NCBI GenBank assembly: GCA_036924285.1
Contig: JAYKYS010000004.1
Coordinates: 30,722,001 to 30,786,000 of the forward strand
Direction: 5' to 3'
DNA: 64,000 bases
Origin: Asterella californica
Taxonomy: Eukaryota > Streptophyta > Marchantiopsida > Marchantiales > Aytoniaceae
A program made the translations under genes and the position numbers. The notes below the pieces were generated by a model. The model searched no databases. It was not told where the DNA came from and saw nothing but the letters and a program-made list of their open reading frames with translations. Positions 46,358 through 59,176 of this stretch are shown one piece after another (the stretch's first letter is position 1; every line of letters starts with the position of its first letter).

Positions 46358-49300
46358 TGTAGTGACGAAGGATTTCTCCTTTTGCCCATTTAGTATACAA
46401 GATATCGTTCCCACAGAGGATTTGCACAAGTAACGCTGCTCTAAGTTCTAAGATCTGTTCAAACACACAAACACACGGGTTTGGCCTAGAAATCCCGTCT
46501 TCTCACAAAACCACACAAAACCACACATCTTCCAGACACGCCAAATGGTGCTCTGGACCCAAACAAACAACTACCAATTACAATATCACACAACTATTCA
46601 CAGAGAAGCTCGAGAAGACAAACTTCCTGCTTCCAGGTTGCTTCTTCCGGTCTTCTCGATACCGTCTTCCCGAAGCGATTCTCGTCTTCTGGGGGTTTAG
46701 CTCGTCTTCTCACACCTCCAGAAGGCTGTCCGGCTTCGCAGAAGTCGACTAGTAACAGTCGTTACACCTTATTCTCACACTCACATTCCAACGGGGTGGA
46801 TCAATCACAGGGTGTATGCCCCCTGTAGCCTTCCCAGGCTTCTGCCTACGGAAGTTGTCTTCCTGCAGCACTACAACGACATTCACCTTCACGGAAGCTC
46901 AATAGAAGTATCGGAAGCTCACTAGAAGAAGATAAGAAGATGGGGAAGATGAGGGAAGATGGGAAGAAGAAGAAATCCAAACAAGAGAAAACAGGATGAA
47001 AAAGGGCAATTAAGATTCTGACAGGCTTCTAGTCCGGATCCTGACTAACAAGCCATCCCTGCTTGTAATAGTTTGGGGAGGAAGACAACAAACGTGAGTA
47101 TTGTAGCACCGTCTTCTACTCGAGGATGTCGTCTTCTGTTGCGGGAAGAAGACTTCTTTCTTCTTCACTTCGCTGCTCTTACTGCTCTGTCTTCTGGGAT
47201 CACTTACCCAGAAGACCGTTCGTACGTAGATCCCAAGTGCTCTACTGAACGAGTCAAGCTACACTTCCACAACGACTGACAGTCATCGCCACTCAAGAAG
47301 AACACTTCTCATGCACAATTGGGAGCGAATTCAATACATTCCACCACCCAGAAGACATGGACAAAGCGTCTGCACTCAAATCAACAATCTTTTCTCCGAG
47401 AAGAAGTCACAATGGCATTGAGAAGCTCACTCCTTGTACTTCCTGCGTCTACTCCTCGACACACAAGTCTAGCTAACAGGACTGCACGAGGATGCCGTTC
47501 CCTGTTCCTAGACTGTCCCTGCTCTAATGTGTCTCTCCTGCCTGTTTGTAGAATCGGTGTGTATGTTCAGTTACTGCCGAATTCTACAGAACTGGCAGAG
47601 CTCTCAGAGAGCTTTTCTCCTACCATGCTATCCTACTTAACCATCTGCCTTGGAAGGCGACCACCAGGGAGAGAGAGAGAGGCACTGACAAGAGGTGGTC
47701 ACCTCACATGCATACGGTCCCTCTTCCCAATTAGCCCTCCACTGTATTACTCCTACGCTACCTATGCTGCCACATGGGGTCCTAACTATTTTTACATGGA
47801 AAACTGCCACCCTTAAGATAGCATGTCCAATCCTACTAAATCTGGAAGTGTCGATTGAGTTTGCTAACTACTCTGATTGCTCGGTGGCAATCTCTACATG
47901 ATCTGCTCCTACCGGAGCTACTACCTCGACTTCTGATGGGCTGGGAAGCCCAGCACTTACCTCGGGTACCACTGAGGTAGCTTCCCTCTCCTCGCTCTTC
48001 GCTGGCCGTGCTGTTTCTGCGGCTGCGTCTTCCTCGGCTTCGACTTCGGAAGACGGAATGGTCTTCTGGGAAGACGAGTCGAATGGTGCGTCTTCGGTCT
48101 TCTGAGGCACAGATGCAGTACTAGGGACCATGGCGATCTCATAGGGGTCTGGGGAAGTCGCTTCCTCCACGCGGAATACCTGGGAAGACGGCTCGTCTTC
48201 CTGTCTTCCAGAAGACATCATGTCTTCCGGGGCGTCTTTTGGAGTCTTCTCGTCTTCCAACGCTGTCACCACCAAGTGTACAGCGAGATCGAACTCCTCC
48301 TTCTCCATTCCCGATCCAGTCGAGGGTGCTGGAGCTTGGGAAGATGCGGTTGCAGGTGTCGGAAGTGAGGGAAGACCATAAAGTGTCTTCACTCCTTCTA
48401 TCTGTCTATCCAGGTACCTGAACATGCTATCTCTGCATTCCACCAACCTCGTCTTGGACTCGCTGTCCCATTCCCTAGCTAAGGTAAGTAACTTCTTACC
48501 CGCGGTGAAGTTGAACTTCTTTCGAAGCGCTTCTACCGACTGAGCTAGCATCTTCTGCGCACGGGCCTCCGCTGCTTCCCTCTGCGTCTTCTCTGTTGCA
48601 GCTCGCGCTTCTGCGGCTTCTCGCTGCGTCTTCCAAGTGGTCTGCTCTTCTGCGAGGGTAGTGATCTTCTCCCGTACTCGGAGAACTTCCTAATCACGCT
48701 GCTGTACTCGCGTCTGCAACTCCTGGTTGCTCTTCCGAAGTTGTATCGACTCCTTGGCAGAAGCGGCTGCTTCCGCCTTGTACATGGCTGTAAGCTTCTC
48801 CGTAGTGCGGAGACTAGCTTCCAGCGACTCCGTCTTCTGCTGGCTGTCTTCCTGTCGCAGCAAGGTGCGCAGGCCGAATCCAGGCTGTAAGGGCTTCTCC
48901 TGTGCCCTCGCTCTTCTTTCCAACAACTCCATAGCGGGCTGGATCTCCTTCTGGAAGTAGGCACTGAACTCCTCCAGTCGTCTTCCTGCAGAAGACAAGT
49001 TCATCCCCACCACTCGCTCGATGGTGTCGACTTCGTCTTCCAGAGGCAAGGGAGCCTCTTCCACCACTACGGCCTTCATCTTCTGCGCACGAGAAGAAGC
49101 TACTCTTCTCATCTTCCGGAGTGGAAGACTCCTCGTGGCAGGAGCGGCTCTCCTCTTTGCGCTTCCTCGCATCGCAGTAGGAGTGCCCATCCATCCTTCG
49201 TCTTCTGGAGTCTTCGGAAGACTCCCAGGTGTTACAGAAGCTGTCTTCTGCTCCGATCGGGTACTCAGCAAGTCTTCCTCCGAGTCCGACTCCGATCCTG

Positions 49301-51039
49301 AATGGATGAGGGAGATGGGTGTCCTCGGTACACTTCTGTGGCCCATCTTCCTCACTGGCGTGGCATCTTTCGACCCACTAGACTCGTCTTTTCTCACCAG
49401 AAGCGTCTTCTGGTGAGAGCCGGGCCTCAGCTGTGGCATCAGAGTGGGAGAGGGCGTTGCTGCTGCCTCTCGGTCATCGTCTTCTGAGGTCTCCTCCTTC
49501 ACCTCCTGTCGCTCTGTTGGTCCATACACTGCCAGCTGATCTTCCCTAAGATCCCCCATGGCTACATACAAGTAGCAGAAGAAGGGCGTCAGATGTCCTC
49601 CCGCCGGGGTACCCAAGTATGCTAGCTCCGTCTGTACATAGTTGTGGATGTACGCGCCCCAGTAGATTGGCACTCTGTCATCCCACACTGATTCCAGGAA
49701 CTCCACGTCCTGATCTCCTAAGTACCTCGTCTTCTGCGCTTTTCCCTTGGAGAAAAGATGCAGAAACAACTTCGCCAGAAGTTGCTTCTTCGACTCCCGG
49801 TAAGACTCTATCTTCCAACCGTTCCTCCCCTGCCTGTCTTCCATGAAAAGGCAGGTGGTACTTCCAGGTACATGCCATGAACTCACAATCCTAGGCAAGA
49901 TCTTCTTCTCGTACCAATATCCTCGGTTCTCGGTCTCAGGCCTGTGAAACGTCTTACGCCACCAGTCTTCTGTCCAGGAAGATGGTCTTCCTCGAGCAAC
50001 TCCTGCCTTCGCAGGTACACGGTTACGCGGTGGTAACGCGGTCCATACCTCCTCCAGAAGCCCTTGATCTGCGAGGTTCCAGTCCCACAGGAAGAAGTCG
50101 AGACCCAACTCCTTGAGGAAAGGAGTGGCCTCGGCCAATTCTGTCGCTGGTAACACCAAGCCTCGCGGATGCATCGATATACCTGGAAGATCTGCTGCAC
50201 TAAACCACAAGCACCTACTATGAGCTGAAGTCTCAGTTCTTCCCGAGTGCCCACAGTCTAGCTTCCACTCTCAGAAGACGAAACTAGTCTTCCAGAAGAC
50301 AGCTACTCCGTCTTCCGGGATTCTAACAGTGCTTCCTAAATAGCTCTCGTCTTCCGAGCTATATCTAAACAATCCTATCTAAGCAAGGCCTCGCATGGAT
50401 TACCAAGAAGACAACCCACCTTGCATTACATCCTACTTCCTATCAGAAGATACAAGATATGCGAGAAGTAGAGTATGAGAAAGGTTCAGAAGATGGTTGC
50501 GGGCTCCTGCGGTGACAGTGGTCTCTGGGAAGACACTTGGGACAACTTCCGATTCAATGTCTTTCTCGGAAGACTTCCCGAAGTCAGACTTCCCTTCACT
50601 GGTCTCACTTGTCTTCGTCTTCTTACGCGTAGTCTATCCTCACAACAGACTCAAGACAATTGCACTCTGTTCTTCTGACTTCTCACCTCTCATACGCACT
50701 CAGAAGAAGTTTGCTGCATGATGGGAAGACATGACCCTCGACCATTCTCTCCGGATTCTGCCAGCAATACTTCTCACAACTCTCTTCTAAGTTCGGGAAG
50801 AAGAAGGAACGGCTGCTATGGGTCGGACAGAAGAGATCCGAAATGGACCCTCACGTCTTCTCGCTCATTTTGCCAGCCTTTCAGTCTTCTAGTCTCTCTA
50901 GGAAGATGTGGAGTTGAGAAGCTTGGAAGACCGGGAGGCACAGGCCTAGTTCCCGAGTTCCAACTTCTCGAAATAACACAACGACTCACCACACCACTCA
51001 GGCTTCGTATCAAGTCTCTCTAAACACAAAAGCAAAGCA
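46358..51039 (-). mobile_element. unknown GAAGAC-rich element, copy 1
   Basis: Matches 59177-64000 nearly throughout, in the same orientation. The left boundary is sharp: flanks differ up to 46357 and identity starts at TGTAGTGACGAAGG. The right end is at or beyond 51039, because the second copy leaves the window there; GAAGAC-rich sequence continues to about 51170. Contents: about 1.5 kb non-coding on the left, a 2343-bp minus-strand reading frame (50210-47868), and about 0.8 kb on the right. The TG start (CA on the coding strand) is LTR-like, but I find no repeated terminus, primer-binding site or transposase motif. It was inserted into Gypsy gag. Confidence 0.85.
47868..50210 (-). pseudogene. 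780-codon ORF of unknown element, copy 1 (one internal stop)
   Basis: Minus-strand frame starting MWFSAADLPGISMHPRG. It is open for 506 codons, has a single in-frame TAG at about 48690-48692 (CAG in the other copy), and continues in the same frame to 47868. Visible parts: an N-terminal globular-looking region rich in Trp and Tyr (about 1-230, containing LDFFLWDWNLADQGLLEEVW and DDRVPIYWGAYI); an acidic/Ser-rich middle with repeated short basic and SDSEED patches; a C-terminal coiled coil of Gln/Glu/Arg heptads (REAAEARA repeats); an acidic Pro/Ser-rich tail. I do not recognise the family. A gag-like structural protein or plant-mobile-domain-like protein is possible but unproven. Confidence 0.7.
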
Positions 51040-51059
51040 AATCCACTCTTGATACGAAT

Positions 51060-51130
51060 TGTGTTCAGTCGACTTCCGAAGACAGTCTTCCGAAGATGTC
51101 TTCCGAAGACAGTCAAGTTCAAGAAGTGTC
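51060..51130. repeat. short palindromic GAAGAC/GTCTTC repeats
   Basis: CGAAGACAGTCTTCCGAAGA is followed by further CTTCCGAAGAC units, in a self-complementary tract just right of the confirmed part of copy 1. It suggests the element extends beyond 51039. Confidence 0.75.
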
Positions 51131-51179
51131 TTGCGAGGATGTTCTCATCTTTCGAATCGTCTTCTATTTCAAGTTTCGA

Positions 51180-52150
51180 TGGATTCGAGTGACTCGACGT
51201 AATGACTCGGTAAGTGAAGAAAATGATTCACCAAGTGATCTTGAGAACGACTAAGGCACTAAAGAGAGCGACTCGCCGAGTGTTTTGGATGTTTTGTCAG
51301 GTAATTCAAGGAGTGACTCGAGAGATTAGTCGGTGAAACGGAGAAACTCGAGGAATGATCTGAATGATTCAATGCATGACTCGAGGTATAAGGATACTGA
51401 CTCATGGAACTTGGAGAGCAAGAACTGCACTAAATGAGTGGGGGTCCATAGCTATGAAGGAACACCGAGAGTAATGTCACGTGTAAGAAGAATCTGAAAC
51501 AAATATAGAGAAAGAACTCGAGAGGAGAGAGAGTGATTTTAGTAAAAGAAGAGGTGTCTGGAAGATCCAGGGGCAGACTCCAATAATCCGGAAAGTGATT
51601 CATGGGATCCCCTGATGTCTTCTGAAAGTACCTCGTTGACTCCAAAAGTGAATACATGCGTGGTCCCACTGTCATGAAGAGCGGTGATCATAAGGGAGTT
51701 GAAACCACGTTGTTTTTTAAAGGACCAAGGAGAAACTTATTCAGCTAAGAAGAAGACGTCAATAGCAATCCATCAGGATGAAGTAAAATAGCTAGCTGAA
51801 GGGTGAGCACTCACACGGATTCTAGCAGAAAGTTAAAAGGTGAAGCAAACTAAGTTCGAGGAGGCTTATAGTGAGTTGCAACAAGAATTAACAACCATCA
51901 AGAAGGAACCAAATAAGACCGGGGCATTCTATCGGCTGAGCACTTTGGTCGTTGAAGAGTTAAAAAAGGCACTTTTGTATAAAGTTCAACTACAACAACG
52001 GATAGCCTCATTGGAAGCACAAGTCAATAAATCAAGAGGTGGCTACCCCACTCAGGTTATTGCTGGAATCTTTCAAGGTTGGCAGCAAGAAGCCGAGGCG
52101 GTGATACAACAAATGGAGGAGACATTGGGGACCACAAGGAGTTGAGGTGA
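51180..52150 (+). other. gag-like or retroelement-derived fragment, plus strand
   Basis: 51300-51435 reads a Ser/Asp/Arg-rich peptide (SRNDLNDSMHDSRYKDTDSW) with stops. 51840-52145 is a 101-codon frame with a helical, coiled-coil-like peptide (EELKKALLYKVQLQQRIASL). This style resembles the N-terminal part of plant Gypsy gag regions, but no diagnostic motif is present. Confidence 0.3.
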
Positions 52151-53600
52151 AGGCAACTGAGACCTTGATGCGCTTTGAGGAGGCTATTGATCTCTTCTCT
52201 GGCCACCCAACTTCAAGAAATAACACAATTGCTATGGAAGTAAAGTAATGCTACTTGTATAGGAAAATTGTGTATAGATAAAAGATCTACTTTGGTAGAC
52301 ACCGTATGAGTGTAAAACGGCTAAACAAGGAGGAAACAAAAGAGTATAAGATGGTAGCCTTCGATGTTAGAGGTGCACTCACTCAGTCATACACTTGTTT
52401 TAGAAGTTTTAAGAGTCAAGGACTATTAAAGCCGTAGAGGAGGAAGAGTCACAGTTTTAAGATGAGTGATATAGGTAGTTTCTTTTCCTCTATGGGGGAC
52501 AGTAGGAGCTCTAGGGGTTTTAGAGGTGTTTGCTTGAGTGAAGAGAAGAAGGGACTTATCTTTCTCTCTCCTTATATCTCTCTCGAGAAATTAATAAGTG
52601 AAGAGTCTTATGACTCTGTTTTGAAGTATTTGGGTGCAAGATTGTAAATTGATGTATAGTTCTGCATACATGACCTACCTTATATTCAAGAGGAATTGGG
52701 AGAGTTTATCTTGGAGTAAGGGAGAGGATAAGAAGTTCGAGAACGATTCGAGGGTATAGACAAGAGCTCGTGTAGCCGGGGCAAAGGAGAAGTATTCTTT
52801 TGGACTAACCACATCCGTCTCACCAAATTTGCAATTAACAATGATCCGGACATCGAGAGGAGAATCCACTTAGAACTCAGAGAGAACACAAAAAGGAGAT
52901 GAGTTAACTTGTGGATAAGGATATTCAAGGAAGGAAGTCGGAGAAATTACCAACTCGAAAGGACTCTACCACAGTGCACGAACTCCCTTGGTGATCCATT
53001 GCACACTAAATCATTGAGCGTATATTTTGTTAGCTTTGTTTGTGGTTTAGAGTTTGATAGCTTTAATTTTTATCTCTTTGAGAGGAGACGAGGAGAAAGT
53101 ACGTTCTTCCTTTGAAGATCACGGTGACAACATTTTTGCCATAAATACACTCTTATCTTGTCGTGATGAATAACCCATGTCATTTTAGATCTTGATGTTT
53201 TTAAAACTTTTCATCGATTCTTAACGACTAACAAGGTATTTCCTTCGCTCTCTTGGATTCGAAAATTAATTATTATAGCAATCAGCATTGCGAGTTGTAA
53301 GGACCTACATTACATATAGGATCTGCTGTTTTTGACGTTGTTGCCAAGGAGCGAGCGTCAAATACTTGTGGACATATTCGTGAGAGACGAGAAGCCCTTG
53401 ATGATTAATGTTTTAAGGAGTTGGTTAAGATTCGCGGAGGGTGACACTTCAAGCAACAGGAGCTCCAACTTTTATTTCTTTTGAGAAAAGGAATTTTGAA
53501 TTGTGTTTGCGAGGATCTTGGAGACGGTGTGAGCGTTGCAGATTCTGAAATCCTTTTGAAGTTACTTGGTGAAAGAACATGAAACCTGTCTTTGAAGTAT
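52150..53600 (+). mobile_element. possible LTR end and primer-binding region of an old Gypsy element
   Basis: At 53328-53355, TGTTTTTGACGTTGTTGCCA resembles the TTTTTGGCGCCGTTGCCGGG start of the internal region in Tat/Athila-type plant Gypsy elements. The preceding sequence would then be an LTR. No second LTR or gag was confirmed; the rest has no recognised gene. Confidence 0.3.
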
Positions 53601-53646
53601 TTTCATATGAGTTACCTCACTTCGTTCTTTTGGAAGTAAATGGAAA

Positions 53647-55227
53647 TTATGTTTGAAGAGTGAGGAGGGAAACAAGACTTGAGTTGAGGAAGTGGTAGTC
53701 ATCTAAGTGGAAGTCTTGTAGGATAATTAAGTGCTTAGAGGAAGTGGCACACCTCTGAACTTGTTTCCTAAGTGAATAGAAATGAGTGATATATGATTTC
53801 AGGGGTTTACCGCTAGGGGAGAAATCATCGAGCAGCATCTGGAGATGATAGAGCCTCTTGATAGGAGTTGGACTCCATCGGGACTGATCTAAAAGTCACT
53901 ATTAGTGCACGCTTCTTACTCGTTCGTGCCTTCGGGATCAAAGTCGTTGTGTCGTAACCTTCAGCTAGATCGCGGTTAGGAGAGTTGGACTGACGTGTTG
54001 ATCGTCAGAGTGGTGGTGGTGCTTGGATCTCAATGGGGGGAGACGATGTCATCTCAATGTCACTTGAGTGCGGTGGTGGAGACTGCGGTGGTGAACGATG
54101 TAGGTATGGGTGTAGCGTGCTCATGTTTTCTACATCTGTATTATGTTTGATTCGGACGGGGGAAGATAATTCATGGTAGAATAAATTGAGAACAGATATC
54201 GACTATGGGATTGTGGACTACTAGTGGATGAGCTGGCCACAGATTGAGTTGGTGTGTGATATGTGTCTCTGCCAACTCCTCCTCCTCCATATCCCGCTGA
54301 GGAGAGAAGAGGAACGAGACCCGGAACGATACTACTGCTTGAAGGATGAACGGGACCAGGACCAACGGAAGGACCGAAGACGGCAGATGGTGCAAAAGGA
54401 GGCAAAACAGACGAACTCAAAGAGAAAAGAGTAGCTCTCACTGAAGGGATAGAGGCTGGACCCGAAGTAGGAGGATGGTGATGAGAGAAGTGCACATCAT
54501 TCTGAATTTCATCCTCGGTGATAGCAGTGAGAGCTGGGTTGGGAGGGGATGATGTCGATGCAGGGAAAGACTCATCAAAGATAACATCGCGAGAAACAAA
54601 ATATAACCGTCAGATTTTTGTTGAAGACGGTATGTCTTACTTTCACTGCTGTAGCCAAGAAGGAGGCACTCGTGGGAGTGACTACCTAGCTTAGAGCGGT
54701 GAGTCTCTATAATGTTGACAAAAGCTGTGCAGCCAAAAACTCGAAGATGTGAGATGGTGAGCTTGCGGCCATGTCATAGCTCAAAGGGAGTAGTGGCAGG
54801 ATCGATGACCTTGGTGGGACAACGATTTAAAACATAAGTGGCGCAGTTGATAACCTCGCCCCAAAACTGTTTGTCTAATCTTGCTGAAATCATCATAGCG
54901 CGGACAAAGTTTAAGAGGGTGCGGTTTTTACGCTCAGCTACCCCGTTCTGCTGAGGAGTGTCAGGGACGGTCAGGGACGGTCAGCTGACGTTGGATGTCA
55001 TGTTCTTGATAATAAGCATCAAAGATAATAGATCGGAACTCACCACCGTTGTCAGAGCGTAAAGTCTTGAATTTCTTGCCAGTCTGACGCTCGACAAATG
55101 TGTGAAACTCTTTGAATGATGTGAAGCAGTCGCTCTTGTAGTGCAGCAAGCGGACAACGGTATAACGGTGTCGGAGTGTAATCCGTCTACCTAGGAAAGC
55201 GTCGGGCTTCTGGCTGTGGTTGTTCAC
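53647..55227 (-). mobile_element. Ty1/Copia integrase fragment, decayed
   Basis: The minus-strand frame from 55227 reads HRYTVVRLLHYKSDCFTSFK, then TGKKFKTLRSDNGGEFRS, the second catalytic Asp region of Copia integrase. After a frame break caused by a 10-bp direct duplication at 54960-54979, it continues with PQQNGVAERKNRTL (catalytic Glu) and onward to about 54500, then Ser/Pro-rich sequence to 54130. The RT expected downstream is missing; 53647-53838 is unassigned. The 5' side is cut at about 55230 near the LTR of the younger Gypsy element. Confidence 0.75.
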
Positions 55228-55280
55228 TCAAGAGGTTGGCTTTCAGGTTACAACAGGGGCTATAAACACTCACACATATG

Positions 55281-56541
55281 TGTAGGATCTAGTAATATAC
55301 CCAGAAGGCGAAATTCAGGTCTAGCTGGCAGTAATAGGATCCGGCGGTGAACTTTGACACTCACGGAGAGGAAAACTATGAAGGTTTAGACCTCTAAACT
55401 TCCCCTACATGCAAATGAGGTACTACTGAACTCACAGACGAAATTTCAGCCTGAGATCAAATTCTGACACGGAGATATGAACAGAAAAGGTTTGAGCAAG
55501 AAAACTACGGCAATTTCTGGTACCTAGCTGGCTATTTCAACCTAGAACAGAAGATTAGCTCGATCAAATTCAGATATTCTCACAGTATTTGAAGTCTACA
55601 GGGTGCTGAACCTCCCTGTGTAGTTGGGACTCCTGACTGTACACAGAACCCCAGATCTCCTCCTCTGAAGTCGCAGCTCTAGATTAAGAGCTTTTCAGAC
55701 CCCTCCAGCTTCAGTGGCCGCCCTGAATTACTCAATCACTCAATCGATGCGAAACTTTTTGGGAAATTGTAGCCCTGCTGGCAGAGAACACAACCTCGAA
55801 GTTTTGAAGCAATTTCCTCAAATCTGCTGCAAGTGACACTGAAAACCCTAAATCCAACAAAAGTGATTCAATTCTGGCACAATTCGAACTTCAATTGGTC
55901 ATAACTTCGTCTTTATTGACTCAAATTGATCGAAAATTTCACTGGAAGTGCTTGGCATGACGAGCTCTACCCTCCTGTGCCCTCAGATTTCGAAGATCCC
56001 CTTCCAAATGCTCGAACTCCACTCTAGAGCTCTGTTTCTAAATTTAGAGTTTAACAAAAGACAAAAATAGACCAATGGGAGTTCATAGCTCCACTTGGTT
56101 GTCCTTTAGTACCCTAAACCACGTGGCAACTTAGTTTTACTCATAGGCTACCACGTCAAGCTCCCTAGAGTGCCAACGTAAAACTTAAACTACCTAAAAT
56201 GACACGCAGCCCCGAAAAATAACTTAAATCAGCTAGAAAGCGTGCATGGGCGACAAGTAAGTACAACCCATGAGCTCAAACCTCTATCAGCATGGAAACC
56301 CTAAGTCATGTACATTGAACTTCATAGACAAGTAAGAAGTTACTTGCACAAGCGCACAAATGCTTGAACAAGATAACTAGCATACTATCAGCCTACTAGG
56401 ACTCAAAATAGTATTAACACCGTATGCAAAGGTGTCAAACATATACATAAAGGACTAGAAGTAATATGAGCTAACTTCTAGAACTACTAAACCTAAGCGT
56501 CGGAGTAGAAATATAACATGTAGCCGCCAAGTAGCGCGACA
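55281..56541 (-). mobile_element. 3' LTR of the younger Gypsy element
   Basis: On the minus strand, a polypurine tract (TCAGAGGGGGTGGA, 56542-56555) is followed by TGTCGCGCTAC at 56541, downstream of integrase. This marks an LTR start. The opposite end is placed at 55281, where the minus strand would end in CCTACA and Copia sequence begins about 50 bp further on. The inferred LTR of about 1.26 kb has no gene. The other LTR must lie beyond 64000, so the outer limit is tentative. Confidence 0.6.
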
Positions 56542-56587
56542 TCCACCCCCTCTGAACCTGCACATCCTCCGGTATGTGCCATCCAGA

Positions 56588-59176
56588 TCAAGACTCTTCA
56601 GCTTTGGTTTCAAACTCATCTTCAACCTGCATTGAGTCTTCAGCTTCATCCTCTGTAAACTCTGCAACGTTCCGATCCTCCCCTCTCCTTCTAAAGAGCT
56701 TGATTCTCTTTCCCGCGACTGGTATTTTGAGCACTGCACCATCTAACTCTCTCAAGGAGTATGTGGCATTATCATAAACTTCGAACACCACATAAGGTCC
56801 AAACCATCTCTTGGAGAACTTCCTGATAGTGCTATGCTGATTATCAAGACTACTATCATAGACTAACACCCAATCACCTTCTTTAACTAGTTTGGGTCGT
56901 AATCCATGCGTTCTATCAAATCTTCCTTTGTTTCTCTCTCTAGCAATCTTTAATCTTTCGACAGCTTTGGCAACATCCTCAGGTCTCCGTTCTAACTGTT
57001 GGATCCTTAATGCAAGAAGATCCTCCGTACTTCTATCATCTTCCCATGGCAAAACATTCCAAGTAGGCACAACCTCCTCAATCGGCATCACAGATTTTTG
57101 CCCTAGTATCAACTCTGCTGGCATGTAACCTGTAATGATACTATGAGTTGTACGATCTGCCCACAAAGCAAATGGTAGCAGTCCAGGCCATTCACGGATC
57201 TTACCCTTGCAAGCTTTTACCAAAGCTTTGATGATTGGCGGATGACCTCGTTCGCTCTTGCCATTCCCTTCAGGATTGTAAGCAGTGGTTAACGCCAACT
57301 TGATTCCCAATCGCTTGAAGAACTCAACTGCTTCTTGTGAATCCAGCTCGCCCCTATCTGCAGTGATCTTTCCCACACACCCATATCTACAAATAACATC
57401 TTCAAGTAGAAAGCGGCAGACACTAGCAGTGGTCTTCATCCTCAAGGCACGGCCTTCAACTTGGTTAGATAGATCTTCTCTAGCCAAGACTAGATACCTC
57501 ATTTGTCCAAGCCCAAATGGCATAGTTACCAGATCCAGTACCCATTTGTAATGAATGGCTAAAGGATAAGTAGGATGCAATCCATCACGATGACGTACGT
57601 TGGAATACATCTGGCAAGGTATACAGGATGAAACAAACTGTACTACATCCATACATACCCTTCCACCAATACTTTTCCTTTATCTTGGCAAATGTAGCCC
57701 AAACTCCTCTATGACCGGCCCATAGACTCTCATGGAACTCCTTGATCAGCTTCTGTTGCAATTCCAGGTCACATACCACCCGCTGTGGTACACCTCCTTG
57801 TAGCTTAGGGCGCTTCCATAGATGTCCTCCATATAAAAAGTACCCATAAGCTGTTCTACGGATCCTCTTGAAATCTGCATCAGACCAGCCTTCTTGCCTT
57901 TCCAATGAACTCAAATAGCGCCCAAGATCCAACCACTCGCCATCATACATGGTTTCCTCAAATAACTCAAATGGAGCTGCAAAACAGCTTCTATCCTTTC
58001 TAGCAAGAACACTAGAATAGAACTCTGTTCCCACATCCTCCTGGTCATCTATCATTCCCTTCTCATCGTAATACCTAACCCTTGATAACATATCTGCCAC
58101 AGGATTGTCTTTTCCTGCAATATGTCTAAATTTTGGATTCAAGGACTTGATATATGCTATCCACCTCAACATAGCAATATCTGGAGTTGTACAGCTAGTG
58201 ATCATTCCCAAGAGAGGTAAACAATTGGTCTCTACAATCACATGTGCTCCTATCAAGTATTCCTTGTCACTTTTCATCGCTGTAACTACTCCCCATAGCT
58301 CTCTCTTGACCTGAGGGTAGTCTCTCTGTCGTGAACTTAACACCTTAGCTCCAAAACGCACCACATATCTATTTCCATCCTCATCATCCTGTCCTATAGA
58401 CCATCCAATGCCAATAGGACTAGTATCAACAGTAAGGATAACAGATCTCCCCAACTCATATGTTACCTTCCGTAGAGTTGGTGGTGAAGACAACAAATCC
58501 TTCAACTTCTTCATAGATTCGCTTTGCTCCTCTTGCCATTGAAATCTCTGCCCCTTTCTCAGCAACTTGTACAACGGATCTGCTACATGTGCAAAGTGTG
58601 GAATCCATATATGATAAAACACACAGGCACCTAGAAATCTTCTCACCTCAGTAACCGATCCACACGTCTCTTTCATTCTTCGAATGGCATCAACCTTATT
58701 TGGACAAGGTTTCCGACCATAAGATCCACATAGATGCCCCACAATCAACACCTCTTGTTCTCCAAATACAGACTTTGCTCCTGATAAAGTCAAATGAACC
58801 TCCTCCAGTCGACTCAATATCTTATCGCAATCAACTATATGGTATGCAACAAACTTACGGCACCCCCTCTGATCTTTTACCTCATTCTTCTCCTCCTCAG
58901 CACACCCTTTGATTGGCACATCATCAAGGAATGACATAGTTTTTTCAGGAATGAAATCCCTCAAAACTTTATTCATGCCATTCATCATATGTGCTACAGT
59001 ATTGGTAGCACCTTGTGGCAAGGTGCACATCCTTAGTAACCCCAAAGGTGTCCTCATTGTAGTCAAGTCTCTACTCTCAGAGGATAACTGAAACTGATCA
59101 TAACCTGAATATAAGTCTCCCATTGAATAGATAGCACGACCAGCAAAAACCTCTGCAAACTCGTCTACAATAGGTC
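56588..59176 (-). mobile_element. Ty3/Gypsy pol: RT (3' part), RNase H, integrase
   Basis: The minus-strand pol starts within RT at 59176: IYSMGDLYSGYDQFQLSSES (RT motif A region), FLDDVPIKG (YxDD motif), RNase H with VDTSPIGIGWSIGQ and KDNPVADMLSR, then the integrase zinc finger starting HESLWAGHRGVW. A one-base-type frame shift at about 57640 separates this from the integrase frame 57652-56588, which carries the finger's CIPC pair, the core (LDLVTMPF, TADRGELDS, GNGKSERGHPP) and the C-terminal domain (KRWFGPYVVFEVYDNATYSL). RT upstream of motif A is absent because the second copy of the unknown element is inserted at 59177. Length and motif retention make it much younger than the copy at 31-34 kb, but it is inactive. 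Confidence 0.92.

Noticed and set aside
46203..46466. ORF starting MFEQILELRA at the left end of the unknown element
   Set aside because: It only reads across the element boundary into gag antisense. The same start fused to Gypsy RT in the second copy shows it is positional chance.
48727..49416. Open frames antisense to the 780-codon ORF (also 61688-62302 and others)
   Set aside because: They mirror the composition of the coding strand, are shorter, and show no domain. The minus frame is the one conserved without indels.
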